Assembly (NCBI RefSeq): GCF_006351965.1
Contig: NZ_CP040932.1
Span: forward strand, 2,542,001-2,606,000
Direction of reading: 5' to 3'
DNA from: Oceanicola sp. D3
GTDB lineage: Bacteria > Pseudomonadota > Alphaproteobacteria > Rhodobacterales > Rhodobacteraceae
Length of the DNA stretch: 64,000 nucleotides
Shown here: positions 34,346 to 43,372 of the stretch, piece by piece
Layout: the number at the start of each line of letters is the position of its first letter
How positions within the stretch are numbered: position 1 is the first letter of the stretch
Translations under genes and position numbers: made by a program
Notes under the pieces: generated by a model
What the model was told of the DNA's origin: nothing
Databases searched by the model: none
The model's input: only the letters and a program-made list of their open reading frames with translations

Positions 34346-36220
34346 TCAGACCTTACGTTCGGCCCGCAGCCCCTTGTAGATCGCCCAGCACATCAGCAGC
34401 AACACGACGGTAAAGGGCAGACCCGTGGAGATCACCATCGACTGCAGGCTTTGCAGCCCCGTCGCGGAGAGCAGCAGCACAATCGCCACCGCCCCCTCAA
34501 AGATGCACCAGAACACCCGCTGTGGCACCGGCGCGTCCACCTTGCCGCCTGCGGTGATCGTGTCGATCACCAGGCTGCCGGAGTCCGAGGAGGTGACAAA
34601 GAACACGATCACAAGGACGATGCCCACCAGCGAAGTGATCTGCGCCAGCGGCAGCGCGGCCAGCATCTCGAAGAGCTGGAGCGGCAGACCGGCATCCTGC
34701 GCGGCGGTGTAGCCGTCGTTGATCACCTGATGGATCGCGGTGCCCCCGAAGACGCTCATCCACAGCACGCAGACAAGGCTCGGGATCAGCAGCACGCAGG
34801 TCACGAACTCGCGCACGCTGCGGCCCCGGCTGACGCGGGCGATGAACATGCCCACGAAGGGCGACCAGGAGATCCACCATGCCCAATAGAACGAGGTCCA
34901 GCCTTGGCTGAAGTTCACATCCTCGCGCCCGAGCGGATTGGACAGCGCCGGCAACCGCTGGAGATAGGCCCAGAGGTAATCCACGAAGCCGGTCAGAATG
35001 GCCACCGTCGGCCCCACGATCAGCACGAAGAGCAGCAGCAGGAAGGCCAGCCCCATGTTGATCTCCGAGAGCACCTTCACGCCCCCGTCCAGCCCGCGCA
35101 CCACCGAAACAAGCGCCACCGCGGTGATGGCCGAGATCAGCAGCACCAGCAGCAGCCGCGAATCCTCGACCTCGGTTTCCGCCGCGTTGGAGAACGGCAT
35201 GCCAAGCAAGGCCCGCGTGCCTTCTTCCGCCGCGCCCGACCCGTAAAGATAGGTCAGCCCCGAGGCCGCCTGCGTCGCGCCAAAGCCGAGCGAGGTGGCC
35301 AGGCCAAAGAGCGTGGCAAAAACGGCCAGCGTGTCGATCACATGCCCCGGCCAGCCCCAGACCCGGTCGCCCAGGATCGGGTAGAAGGCCGAGCGGATCG
35401 TCAGCGGCAGGCCCTTGTTGTAGCTGAACAGCGCAAGCGCCAGCGCCACAACGGCATAGATCGCCCAGGGGTGCAGACCCCAGTGGAAGATCGTCGCCGC
35501 CATACCAAGCCGCACCGCTGCCTCGTCGTCACCGCCCGCGGCGCCCAGCGGGGCCCAGTCGGTGCGGGTACTCGTCGGCGCGAAGAGCCCGCGCTGATCT
35601 TCCGGCACCGCCGCGTCGATCTGCGCCTGCACATCCGCGGGCGTCGGCCCGGAAAGGCTCTGCGCCGCGTTGAACTCATCGATGCTGGACCAGCCCTCGG
35701 GCGTGTTGCCCTCTTCCGGAGCATCGCCGCTATAGGTTACCCCGTAGGAGGTGCCCCCCGCCGAAGAGCTGTAATGGCTCATCGGCTCGGAGACGCCATA
35801 GAACATGAGGCCAATGCCCATACCCGCGGCAAAGAGCATCGCAAACCAGCCAACGTAGCTGTAGTCCGGCGAGGCTTCCTTGCCGCCCAGCCGCACGTTG
35901 CCCAGCGGGGTTACGATCAGCAACAGGCAGAACAGCACGAAAATGTTGGCCGACCCGATGAAGAACCAGTCAAACCCCTTGGTCACCGCGCTGAACAACC
36001 ATGAGAAGGTCGCCCCCGCCTGCTCCGGCAACGCCAGCGTGAAGAACACGAAGGCCACGATGCAAAGCCCTGAAATCAGGAACACCGGGTTGTGAATGTC
36101 AAATCCGAAGGGCCCAACACTGCCCTCCACGTTCTGCTGGCCAATCTCGTAATCGGTATCGATTACCTCCGATGGCCCTTCCGGGGCGGGTATGCCCTGA
36201 TCGTCCGTCTCGTTACTCAT
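34346..36220 (-). CDS. BCCT-family transporter (betaine/choline/DMSP type)
   Basis: A 624-aa transporter starting at ATG 36220 after GGGAG. About twelve membrane helices are visible. The family motif appears as TSFYWAWWISWSPFVGMFIARVSRGR, with the aromatic substrate-binding tryptophans. Between helices 3 and 5 there is an unusual hydrophilic insertion (about 145-235, SSSAGGTSYGVTYSGDAPEE through DQRGLFAPTS). Substrates would be betaine, choline, DMSP or similar. The nearby acuI gene makes DMSP attractive, but this is inference. Confidence 0.9.
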   Translation of the reverse strand: MSNETDDQGIPAPEGPSEVIDTDYEIGQQNVEGSVGPFGFDIHNPVFLISGLCIVAFVFFTLALPEQAGATFSWLFSAVTKGFDWFFIGSANIFVLFCLLLIVTPLGNVRLGGKEASPDYSYVGWFAMLFAAGMGIGLMFYGVSEPMSHYSSSAGGTSYGVTYSGDAPEEGNTPEGWSSIDEFNAAQSLSGPTPADVQAQIDAAVPEDQRGLFAPTSTRTDWAPLGAAGGDDEAAVRLGMAATIFHWGLHPWAIYAVVALALALFSYNKGLPLTIRSAFYPILGDRVWGWPGHVIDTLAVFATLFGLATSLGFGATQAASGLTYLYGSGAAEEGTRALLGMPFSNAAETEVEDSRLLLVLLISAITAVALVSVVRGLDGGVKVLSEINMGLAFLLLLFVLIVGPTVAILTGFVDYLWAYLQRLPALSNPLGREDVNFSQGWTSFYWAWWISWSPFVGMFIARVSRGRSVREFVTCVLLIPSLVCVLWMSVFGGTAIHQVINDGYTAAQDAGLPLQLFEMLAALPLAQITSLVGIVLVIVFFVTSSDSGSLVIDTITAGGKVDAPVPQRVFWCIFEGAVAIVLLLSATGLQSLQSMVISTGLPFTVVLLLMCWAIYKGLRAERKV

Positions 36221-36275
36221 TTCTTGTGCTCCCTGTCCGCGCACCTGTGTTTCTTGTCATTCATCGGGCGCAGCT

Positions 36276-36692
36276 TTAGCCGCGCACGACGAGCACCGAA
36301 GCGCTGGCCCGCGTGGCGACAGTGCCGCCGTTGGAAGGCCAGACGTAATCGGTGAGCTTGGGAATGTGGCTTGCCATAACAACCAGATCGGCCCCGGTGT
36401 CCTCCACCGCTTTCAGCAGTGTCGGGTCAAGGTCGACCGCCGGATCATGGCTGATCGCGGCATGTGCAGTGGCAACGATCCCATGCGCCGCAGCCTGCTC
36501 ATCGGCGAAGGCTGCAAGCTTATCGGAAAATTCCTGCGGATTGTGCGCGACCGAGCCCGGCACATTTCCCGCAACCCCCACAAACACAAGCTCCGCCCCC
36601 CAGAGGCTCGCAAGGGCGCAGGCGGTGTCGATCGCCTTGGCCATACGGTCTTTGTGGGCCAGATCAACCGGCACCATTATTTTCGCATACAT
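36276..36692 (-). CDS. Universal stress protein, UspA family
   Basis: A 138-aa single-domain Usp. It starts at ATG 36692 (MYAKIMVPVDLAHKDRM) with GGGAG upstream. The C-terminal VMASHIPKLTDYVWPSNGGT then VATRASASVLVVRG resembles the ATP-binding loop GxxGxxLLGSVS, although the glycine spacing is degenerate. It lies 55 bases upstream of the BCCT transporter gene on the same strand, and UspA genes often accompany transporters, suggesting a regulatory or stress role in solute uptake. Confidence 0.85.
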   Translation of the reverse strand: MYAKIMVPVDLAHKDRMAKAIDTACALASLWGAELVFVGVAGNVPGSVAHNPQEFSDKLAAFADEQAAAHGIVATAHAAISHDPAVDLDPTLLKAVEDTGADLVVMASHIPKLTDYVWPSNGGTVATRASASVLVVRG

Positions 36693-36824
36693 AGAGTGCT
36701 CCCCGTTCGAGGCCTCCGCGCGGCCTGTGTCGGTCACTTCGGAGGCAATGCCCAAATTCTGGGCGGCTCGAGGGTATGCTACCTGTGAACAGCCGGGTTT
36801 TACACCCGCCTACGCCGAGTTTTT

Positions 36825-36858
36825 GTCTTTTTGCGACACACGGGTGTCGCAAAAAGAC
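36825..36858. repeat. Perfect 15-bp inverted repeat between usp and acuI
   Basis: GTCTTTTTGCGACAC (36825-36839) and its exact inverse GTGTCGCAAAAAGAC (36844-36858) flank a four-base loop. It lies 22 bases after the acuI stop and about 130 bases upstream of the usp start. It could be an acuI terminator, although no T-run follows the stem, or an operator for usp. The arms' length makes chance origin unlikely. Confidence 0.7.
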
Positions 36859-36880
36859 TGCGAACAGGCGGTTTTAGCCC

Positions 36881-37867
36881 TCAGGCGTTAACGTCAACAA
36901 CAACCCGTCCACGCACTTGCCCCTTGAGGATATCGGCCCCAAGCTGCGGCAGATCCTCCAGCGTGGCGGGCTGGATCATCGCCTCCAGCTTCTCCATCGG
37001 CAGGTCACTTGCGATCCGGGTCCATGCCTCAAGACGGTTGTCGTAGGGCTGCATCACCGAGTCGATCCCCAGCAGGTTCACGCCCCTGAGCAGGAAGGGC
37101 ACCACCGTCGCCGGAAGCCCCGCGCCGCCGGCAAGGCCAACTGCGGCGACCGAGCCGCCGTATTTCATCTGGCCGAGCACACGGGCCAGCATCGCCCCGC
37201 CCACGGCATCCACGCAGCCCGCCCATGTTTCGCTTTCCAGCGGGCGCTTCACCGTCTCGGCGATCTCCTCGCGCGGCACGATCTGGGTTGCGCCGAGGTC
37301 CTTCAGGTAATCCGCGCTCTCGGGGCGCCCAGTCACACCGGCCACCTCATAGCCCAGCTTGGCCAAAATCGCGGTCGCCACCGAGCCGACGCCACCAGAC
37401 GCGCCCGTCACCAACACCGGCCCCTGCCCGGGCGTGAGTCCATGCTTTTCCAGCGCCATCACGGCGAGCATGGCCGTAAACCCGGCCGTGCCCACGGCCA
37501 TTGCCTGCCGCGTGCTCAACCCTTCGGGCAGCGGCACAAGCCAATCGGCCTTCACCCGCGCCTTCTCGCCATAGCCACCCCAATGGGCCTCGCCCACACG
37601 CCATCCGGTGAGCACCACCTTATCGCCCGGTTTGTAGCGATCGTCATCGCTGGCTTCGACCGTGCCGGCAAAGTCGATCCCCGGCACATGGGGGTAATTG
37701 CGCACCAGCCCGCCACCGGGGCCGATGCAGAGCCCGTCCTTGTAGTTCACCGTGGAGTATTCCACGGCCACCGTCACCTCGCCCTCTGGCAACCGGCTCT
37801 CGTCAATCTCATGAACGCTGGCCGAGGTCTTTCCCTCGTCGTCCTTCTCCACGATCAATGCACGCAT
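36881..37867 (-). CDS. acuI: Acryloyl-CoA reductase (NADPH), AcuI-type medium-chain dehydrogenase
   Basis: A 328-aa zinc-independent quinone-oxidoreductase-like MDR protein. STVNYKDGLCIGPGGG and NYPHVPGIDFAGTV are characteristic of the AcuI/YhdH group, and the NADPH motif is VTGASGGVGSVA (about 151-162). AcuI reduces toxic acryloyl-CoA to propionyl-CoA, notably in marine bacteria degrading DMSP. No DMSP lyase gene is visible next to it. It is followed by a 15-bp palindrome. Confidence 0.88.
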   Translation of the reverse strand: MRALIVEKDDEGKTSASVHEIDESRLPEGEVTVAVEYSTVNYKDGLCIGPGGGLVRNYPHVPGIDFAGTVEASDDDRYKPGDKVVLTGWRVGEAHWGGYGEKARVKADWLVPLPEGLSTRQAMAVGTAGFTAMLAVMALEKHGLTPGQGPVLVTGASGGVGSVATAILAKLGYEVAGVTGRPESADYLKDLGATQIVPREEIAETVKRPLESETWAGCVDAVGGAMLARVLGQMKYGGSVAAVGLAGGAGLPATVVPFLLRGVNLLGIDSVMQPYDNRLEAWTRIASDLPMEKLEAMIQPATLEDLPQLGADILKGQVRGRVVVDVNA

Positions 37868-37881
37868 GGCCGGTCTCCCCC

Positions 37882-38310
37882 TCAGGCTGTTGCCGCTTTC
37901 TCGGCCACGGCGCGCACCCGCGCCACCATGGCCCTCAATCCGTTCGAGCGCTGGCTGCTCAGATGTTCATCCAGCCCCAAGCGCTTCAACTCCGCCGGCG
38001 CATCCACCGCCTGCACCTCAGCCACCGTGGCGCCGGAATACAACGCCCGCAGCACGGCGATGAGGCCGTTCACGATCATCGCATCGCTTTCGCCATTGAA
38101 GGTGAGCACCGCGCCCTGCCCCGCCCCCTCGATCTCGGGCACCAGCCAAACCTGGCTGGCGCAGCCCTCAACCTTGGTCGCAGGCACCTTTTGCGCCTCG
38201 GGCAAAGGCTCCATAGCCTTGCCCAACTCGATCACGTGCCGATACCTGTCTTCCCAGTCATCCAGAAACTCAAAGGTCTCAACGATGTCCTCGAAGTCGT
38301 CTCTCGCCAT
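37882..38310 (-). CDS. sufE: SufE-family sulfur acceptor protein
   Basis: A 142-aa SufE protein. FEFLDDWEDRYRHVIELGKA is the family N-terminus, and the sulfur-accepting cysteine is Cys50 in KVEGCASQVW. It takes persulfide from SufS-type cysteine desulfurase for iron-sulfur cluster assembly. It lies 14 bases upstream of acuI on the same strand, possibly in one transcript. The other suf genes are not in the window. Confidence 0.93.
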   Translation of the reverse strand: MARDDFEDIVETFEFLDDWEDRYRHVIELGKAMEPLPEAQKVPATKVEGCASQVWLVPEIEGAGQGAVLTFNGESDAMIVNGLIAVLRALYSGATVAEVQAVDAPAELKRLGLDEHLSSQRSNGLRAMVARVRAVAEKAATA

Positions 38311-38433
38311 GCGCCGGGCTCCTTTCGCCGCTCAGAGCTAGGGCGACTCGCGGCCAAGGTCCAGCCCCACACAGTCTTTTCAACGGCACGGCTTTGCGCT
38401 AACCCGGAAAGAACGAAAAGCCGAGGGACGAGC

Positions 38434-38907
38434 ATGATCAAACCGCTTCTGGCCACCATGGTGCTGGCGACAGCGCTCACCGGATGCTCGCGGCTGGCCG
38501 AAAGCCGGATCAATCCGTTCAACTGGTTCGGCGGATCACGCTCCGAGGCCCGCAGCGCGCAATCCGTAGAAACCGTCACCGTGGTCGACCGCCGCCAGCT
38601 GGTCACGCAGGTCACAGAGCTTCGCATCGAGCGCACCCCGAACGGCGCGATCATCACCGCCGTGGGCCTGCCCCCGAGCCAAGGCTACTGGGACGCCGCG
38701 CTTGTGCCCGTCAGCCGCGACGGCCTGCCGCAAAACGGTGTGATGGCCTATGACTTCCGAATCGAAGAGCCGCTCGAGTTTCAGATCGAGGGCACACAGC
38801 GCTCGCGTGAAGTGACGGTGGCCCTCCACCTCTCCAACCTCGAACTCTCCCGGATCAGCCGCATCGTCGTGCGGGGGCAGGCAAACCAGCGCAGCGCGGG
38901 CCGTTAA
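38434..38907 (+). CDS. Putative lipoprotein
   Basis: A 157-aa protein with a lipoprotein signal (MIKPLLATMVLATALTGC, lipobox LTGC with Cys18). ATG 38434 lies after GAGGGACGAG. The mature part, about 140 residues, is mostly beta-stranded: TELRIERTPNGAIITAVGLP, GYWDAALVPVSRDG, EVTVALHLSNLELSRI. I recall similar uncharacterised lipoproteins in Rhodobacterales. It is presumably anchored in the outer membrane; function is unknown. It is divergent from sufE. Confidence 0.75.
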   Translation: MIKPLLATMVLATALTGCSRLAESRINPFNWFGGSRSEARSAQSVETVTVVDRRQLVTQVTELRIERTPNGAIITAVGLPPSQGYWDAALVPVSRDGLPQNGVMAYDFRIEEPLEFQIEGTQRSREVTVALHLSNLELSRISRIVVRGQANQRSAGR

Positions 38908-38914
38908 ACCGCAA

Positions 38915-38992
38915 TTAAGGTTAACGCGCCGCCCTGTTCATTTTCTTGCTCTAAATATTCCCGGGGGTGTGGGGGCAGCGCCCCCACTCCAA
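38915..38992 (+). repeat. Intergenic repeat with hairpin, copy 1
   Basis: It begins TTAAGGTTAACGCGCCGCC, and a 54-base core at 38939-38992 contains CATTTTCTTGCT, AAATATTCCCGGGGGT and an 8-bp hairpin GTGGGGGC-AGC-GCCCCCAC. The same core occurs at 46929-46982 with a compensating base-pair change in the stem. It lies between convergent genes (lipoprotein and rnd), so it may act as bidirectional terminator. Confidence 0.8.
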
Positions 38993-39070
38993 CAGCGCCG
39001 CAAGCGTTCGCGAATGTATAAGGAACGCCCCGCCGCAGAGGGTCGTGATCCCCCCGTCACATCACCGGCC

Positions 39071-40225
39071 TCAGAGCGCGACGATCTCCACATTCTCGCC
39101 CTTCAGAGCCAGCGCAACGCGGCCTTCGCAAAGCTTCAGCGCATCCTCGCCAAACACCTCGCGCCGCCATCCCTTCATCGCCGGAATGTCGCGCTCGCCC
39201 GCCGCGATCTCGTCAAGCTCCGCCGCGCTGGCAATCAGCCTTTGCGCCACGTTGAACCGCTCGCTCTTGGCCTTCAGCAGCACCCGCAGCAAATCGGCCA
39301 GCGCCGGGTTCACCTGCAGCTTCTCCCGCCGCCTGTCGACCGTGGGAAACTCGTCCGGGTCCGCCTCCAGCCCGGCCGAAACCGCCGTCAGGATACCCTC
39401 GGCAATATCGCCGCGCCGCGCTTCGCGCAAAAGCAGGCGTGAGCGAGACAATTCCTTTTCATTCCGGGGCTTTGTAGAGGCAAGCTCAAGCAGAGCATCA
39501 TCCTTGAACACCCGGTTACGTGGCACGTTGCGGCTCTTTGCATAGCCCTCGCGAAAGCGGGCAAGTTCGCGCACGATTGCAAGAAAACGGCCAGAGTTCG
39601 TGCGGGTCTTCACCCGCCGCCAAGCCTCATCGGGCTGCACCACATAGGTGTCGGGGCTCAGCAAAACCGCAAGCTCCTCCTCCACCCAAGGCGCGCGCCC
39701 CGACTTGGCCAGCTCAGCGGCCAGAAACTCATAGACCACCCGCAGATGGGTCACATCGGCCAGCGCATATTCCTTCTGCGCATCGGTCAACGGACGGCGC
39801 GACCAGTCGGTGAACCGGCTCGACTTGTCCACCTGTGCTTTCACGATCCGCTTCACCAGCGTCTCGTAGCCCACCTGCTCGCCAAAGCCGCAAACCATCG
39901 CCGCCACCTGCGTGTCAAACAGCGGCTCGGGGATCACCCCGCCCTCGATGAAGAAGATTTCCAGATCCTGCCGCGCAGCGTGGAACACCTTCACCACGTC
40001 AGGATTGCGGAACAGCTCATAGAGCGGCTCCAGCGACATGGACTCGCCCACAATCGGGTCGACCAGCACCGCCTCGCCATCGCCGGGCAAGGCCAGTTGC
40101 ACGAGGCACAGTTTGGAATAGTAGGTTCTTTCCCGCAGAAATTCAGTGTCCACGGTGATGTAGGGGCCCTTGGCCGCCGTCTGGCAGAATGCCGACAGCT
40201 CCTCGGTGGTCGTCAATGTGCGCAT
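39071..40225 (-). CDS. rnd: Ribonuclease D
   Basis: A 384-aa DEDD exonuclease. ITVDTEFLRERTYYSKLCLVQL contains the first Asp-x-Glu, KVFHAARQDLEIF the second Asp motif and YALADVTHLRVVY the final Tyr/Asp motif. One or two HRDC domains follow (about 205-380, REGYAKSRNVPRNRVFKDDA). It trims 3' ends of tRNA precursors and other structured RNAs. The length is close to the family norm. Confidence 0.94.
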   Translation of the reverse strand: MRTLTTTEELSAFCQTAAKGPYITVDTEFLRERTYYSKLCLVQLALPGDGEAVLVDPIVGESMSLEPLYELFRNPDVVKVFHAARQDLEIFFIEGGVIPEPLFDTQVAAMVCGFGEQVGYETLVKRIVKAQVDKSSRFTDWSRRPLTDAQKEYALADVTHLRVVYEFLAAELAKSGRAPWVEEELAVLLSPDTYVVQPDEAWRRVKTRTNSGRFLAIVRELARFREGYAKSRNVPRNRVFKDDALLELASTKPRNEKELSRSRLLLREARRGDIAEGILTAVSAGLEADPDEFPTVDRRREKLQVNPALADLLRVLLKAKSERFNVAQRLIASAAELDEIAAGERDIPAMKGWRREVFGEDALKLCEGRVALALKGENVEIVAL

Positions 40226-40339
40226 AAGATGCGGTGGCTCTCTTTTTTCTTTCCCGGCGCAGATTGCGCCACTCGTTTTTGCCGCTCACCGCTTTCTAGG
40301 ACCATGAGGAAAGAAAGGAAACCCTGCCTTGACGTCCGC

Positions 40340-40933
40340 TCAAGCCAGATAAAGCGGCTGCCGCTCGCCAGCAGCGAAGCGTCGCAAACAGGCCGGGTAG
40401 AGCGCGTGTTCGCGGATTAGCACCCGTGCGGCCAGCGCATCAGGGGTGTCGCCGGGCAGAATCGGCACCCTTGCCTGCCCCAAGATCGGCCCGTCATCCA
40501 GCTCCGGTGTCACCTCATGCACCGTGCAGCCCGCCTCGGCGTCTCCGGCCTCCAGCGCGCGGGCATGGGTGTGCAATCCGCGGTATTTGGGCAGCAACGA
40601 AGGGTGGATGTTCAGCATCCGGCCTTCCCAGCGCCGCACAAACCCTTCCGTCAGCACCCGCATAAAGCCCGCAAGGCAGATCAGGTCGGCGTCCGCCGCC
40701 TCCAACCGCGCCGTCAGCTCGGATTCAAAGGCGGGGCGATCCTTGCCGAAGGGCCGGTGATCCACCGCATCCGTCGCCACGCCCATCGCCTGCGCCTTGG
40801 CCAGCCCACCCGCTTCGGGATCGTTCGACATCACCAGCACGGGGCGCGCCGGATGGCCTGCCTCGCCCATGCTTTCGACGAGCTTCACCATATTCGAGCC
40901 GCCGCCCGAGAGCAGAATGGCGCAGTTGCGCAT
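40340..40933 (-). CDS. purN: Phosphoribosylglycinamide formyltransferase
   Basis: A 197-aa folate-dependent GAR transformylase. LLSGGGSNMVKLVES is the phosphate loop, LAGFMRVL the folate-loop region, NIHPSLLPKYRGLHTH holds the catalytic Asn and His, and TPELDDGPILGQA the catalytic Asp. It makes formyl-GAR in purine synthesis. Its ATG (40933) overlaps the purM stop by one base (TGATG), showing a coupled purM-purN operon. Confidence 0.96.
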   Translation of the reverse strand: MRNCAILLSGGGSNMVKLVESMGEAGHPARPVLVMSNDPEAGGLAKAQAMGVATDAVDHRPFGKDRPAFESELTARLEAADADLICLAGFMRVLTEGFVRRWEGRMLNIHPSLLPKYRGLHTHARALEAGDAEAGCTVHEVTPELDDGPILGQARVPILPGDTPDALAARVLIREHALYPACLRRFAAGERQPLYLA

Positions 40934-41979
40934 CAAAGCAGTTTCCCGCTGTAGGAAACCCCCTCACCCGCCACAACGCGGCCCAGCTCGAATACCTGCT
41001 CGCCGGTTTCTTCCAGCAGCGCTTTCAGGCTCTCGGCCTGTTCTGCGCTGACCACGAGCACCATGCCGATGCCAGCATTGAAGGTTTTCAGCAGCTCGGC
41101 CTCGTCCAGCCCGCCGGTCTCGGCCAGCCAGCGGAAGACCGGCGGCAGTTCCCATGCGCCAAGGTCCACCTCTGCGCCAAGCCCCTCGGGCAGAACGCGC
41201 GGCAGGTTCTCGGTCAGCCCGCCGCCGGTGATATGGGCCAGCCCGTGCACGCCGCCCGCACGGATCGCCGCCAGCACCTGACGCACGTAAATCCGCGTGG
41301 GCGCCAGCAGCGCCTCGCCCAAGGTGCCGCCGCCAAAGGGCGACTCCGCCTCCCATCCGAGGCCCGCCATCTCCACCACGCGGCGCACGAGGGAGTAGCC
41401 GTTGGAATGCACGCCATCCGAGGCGAGACCGAGCAGCACGTCACCCTCGGCCACCCCATCGGGCAGCGCCGCGCCGCGCTCCATCGCGCCCACGGCAAAC
41501 CCGGCAAGGTCGAAGTCCTTGCCCTCATACATCCCCGGCATTTCCGCCGTCTCGCCGCCGATCAGCGCCGCACCGGCCGCCTTGCAGCCCGCCGCGATGC
41601 CCTCCACCACGGCCGTGCCAGCGGCCACATCGAGCTTGCCGGTGGCAAAGTAATCAAGGAAAAACAGCGGCTCCGCGCCTTGGCAGACAAGGTCGTTCAC
41701 GCACATGGCCACAAGGTCCACGCCCACGCCGTTCACAACGCCGGTATCAATCGCGATGCGCAGCTTGGTGCCAACCCCGTCGGTCGCGGCCACCAGCACC
41801 GGGTCTTTGAAGCCCGCCGCCTTCAGATCGAACAGCCCGCCAAAGCCGCCGATCGAGCCCATCACACCGGCCCGGTCGGTCGATTTCACCGCCGGTTTGA
41901 TCGCCTCCACCAGCGCATTGCCCGCGTCAATGTCCACACCCGCCTGGGCATAGGTCAAACCGTTCTTACTGTCGCTCAT
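40933..41979 (-). CDS. purM: Phosphoribosylformylglycinamidine cyclo-ligase (AIR synthetase)
   Basis: A 348-aa ATP-dependent enzyme of the PurM/PurL superfamily. [14 protein letters not shown] at the N-terminus, [34 protein letters not shown] and [13 protein letters not shown] are diagnostic. ATG 41979 was chosen ([14 protein letters not shown]) because GAGGAGAG precedes it. It closes the imidazole ring of AIR. purN follows with a one-base overlap. Complete and typical. Confidence 0.97.
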   Translation of the reverse strand: MSDSKNGLTYAQAGVDIDAGNALVEAIKPAVKSTDRAGVMGSIGGFGGLFDLKAAGFKDPVLVAATDGVGTKLRIAIDTGVVNGVGVDLVAMCVNDLVCQGAEPLFFLDYFATGKLDVAAGTAVVEGIAAGCKAAGAALIGGETAEMPGMYEGKDFDLAGFAVGAMERGAALPDGVAEGDVLLGLASDGVHSNGYSLVRRVVEMAGLGWEAESPFGGGTLGEALLAPTRIYVRQVLAAIRAGGVHGLAHITGGGLTENLPRVLPEGLGAEVDLGAWELPPVFRWLAETGGLDEAELLKTFNAGIGMVLVVSAEQAESLKALLEETGEQVFELGRVVAGEGVSYSGKLL

Positions 41980-42082
41980 CCGCGCTCTCCTCGGTGCCGT
42001 CGCCGGGGAGGTAACCCAAGCGCGGGCCAATTGCCAGACGCGCTTGACCCCTTGCGACGACGGGCCTAATCAGTCCCCCGGC

Positions 42083-42159
42083 GGGCCTGTAGCTCAATTG
42101 GTTAGAGCAGAGCGCTCATAACGCTTTGGTTGCGGGTTCAAGTCCTGCCGGGCCTACCA
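42083..42159 (+). tRNA. tRNA with CAU anticodon, probably tRNA-Ile2
   Basis: A 77-nt tRNA with encoded CCA; acceptor GGGCCTG pairs with CGGGCCT using two wobble pairs, and the anticodon loop is CTCATAA. CAU is read as Met or, after lysidine modification, Ile. The D arm, GAGCAG and TTGGTTGC-GGTTCAAGTCC match the Ile2 type better than elongator Met. It stands just before the DUF4123 effector module. Confidence 0.85.
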
Positions 42160-42271
42160 CCTCCCCCGCCCCGCCCCGGATTGCCGCGTAAGGCCTGCGT
42201 TGCCCGGTTGCGCCCTGCACCCGGGCAGGCTAAGCCTTTGTTCAATAACAAGTTGATAGCTTGAGGCGAGA

Positions 42272-43372
42272 GTGACGAGCGAGCAGGCCCAGACCCCGTC
42301 TTTGCCGCAAGATACCGGCACAGCGGCCTTCCTTGGCGAAACGCAGATCGAGGGCGTCCAGCCGCTGGATGCCCAGATTGGCGTGGATGCGCCCAAAACA
42401 GTGCCCGATGCGCTGCAAGAGCTGCTCTTCGGCCAGCCTGCCGCCACGCCCGATGAAACCGCCGCCGCTGGGGGCGATGCCTCGGCCCTGCCCGCACTTA
42501 CCACATACGCCGTGCTCGACGCGGGCAAGGTCGCCAACCTCCCCGATCTGCTGGAAGGCTCCGGGCTGGACCATCGCTGCCTCTTCAAAGGCGCGGCGGA
42601 GGAAGAGCTGAAAACGGTCGCGCCGTGGCTGGTGCAGATCGAAGAGGGCAACCGCTTCAGCCGCAACCTCTTCACCGCTGGCGATGCGCCCTGGCAGCTC
42701 TGGGACAAGGCCCCGGGCCTGATCCTGCGCACACGCGCCGGGTTTGAGGAGGTCTGGAAGCACCTGCGCCACTTCACCCGCGTGCGCGGCCCTGCCGATG
42801 AATGGCTCTACTGGCGCTTCTGGGAGTCCGGCGCGCTCGCCGTGCTGCTCTCATCGTGGCGGCAGAACCCGGAAAAGGCCGCGGCCTTCATGAGCCTGCG
42901 CACCAAGGCCGGGCGCATGCCCATCACCTTCCTTTGCACCAGCGAGACGGCCGGGGAGCTTCGCGCCCTCACCCCCGCCCTTGCCGGGATGGCACCGCAG
43001 GCCAACGCCCCCTTTGCCCTGTCAAAAGACGACAGGCGCGTGCTCTCTCACTGGCGTGCGCACCGGTTTGACAGGCAACTCCTCGCCTCGCTTTGCGCCA
43101 CCTATCCCCGGCTGGCACAGGCGCGCAGCGATCAGGCCACCGCTTGGATGGCCACCGTTATCGCAGGGGCGGAGAACGCCGAGTTGCGGCAGGAACGGGC
43201 GATCGAGGATTTTGCCCACAGCGCCTATCTGCTCAGCGATGACCCAACCCGCCACGGCGAAACGATGCACTACCTGAAAGACCGCACCCTGCACCCCAAT
43301 GACCGCGCCCGCCTCGCCCGGCGCGCCGCTGAGGCCTATGTGCGCACTCGCAGCAAGGAGACACAGCCATGA
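42272..43372 (+). CDS. DUF4123 protein, candidate type VI secretion effector adaptor
   Basis: A 366-aa cytoplasmic protein. Residues about 75-200 match DUF4123: TTYAVLDAGKVANLPDLLE, a ten-strand-like KGAAEEELKTVAPWLVQIEE and LRHFTRVRGPADEWLYWRFW. DUF4123 proteins (Tap/TEC) load effectors onto VgrG spikes. A Pro/Ala-rich N-terminal tail of about 70 residues and a helical C-terminus (about 250-360) are additional. Translation starts at GTG 42272 behind GAGGCGAG. Its stop overlaps the following gene (ATGA), which strongly ties it to that putative effector. Confidence 0.8.
   Translation: MTSEQAQTPSLPQDTGTAAFLGETQIEGVQPLDAQIGVDAPKTVPDALQELLFGQPAATPDETAAAGGDASALPALTTYAVLDAGKVANLPDLLEGSGLDHRCLFKGAAEEELKTVAPWLVQIEEGNRFSRNLFTAGDAPWQLWDKAPGLILRTRAGFEEVWKHLRHFTRVRGPADEWLYWRFWESGALAVLLSSWRQNPEKAAAFMSLRTKAGRMPITFLCTSETAGELRALTPALAGMAPQANAPFALSKDDRRVLSHWRAHRFDRQLLASLCATYPRLAQARSDQATAWMATVIAGAENAELRQERAIEDFAHSAYLLSDDPTRHGETMHYLKDRTLHPNDRARLARRAAEAYVRTRSKETQP

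Noticed and set aside
42083-42159. tRNA-Met (elongator) call for the CAU tRNA
   Set aside because: Kept as second option only; arm sequences match the lysidine-type Ile2 better.
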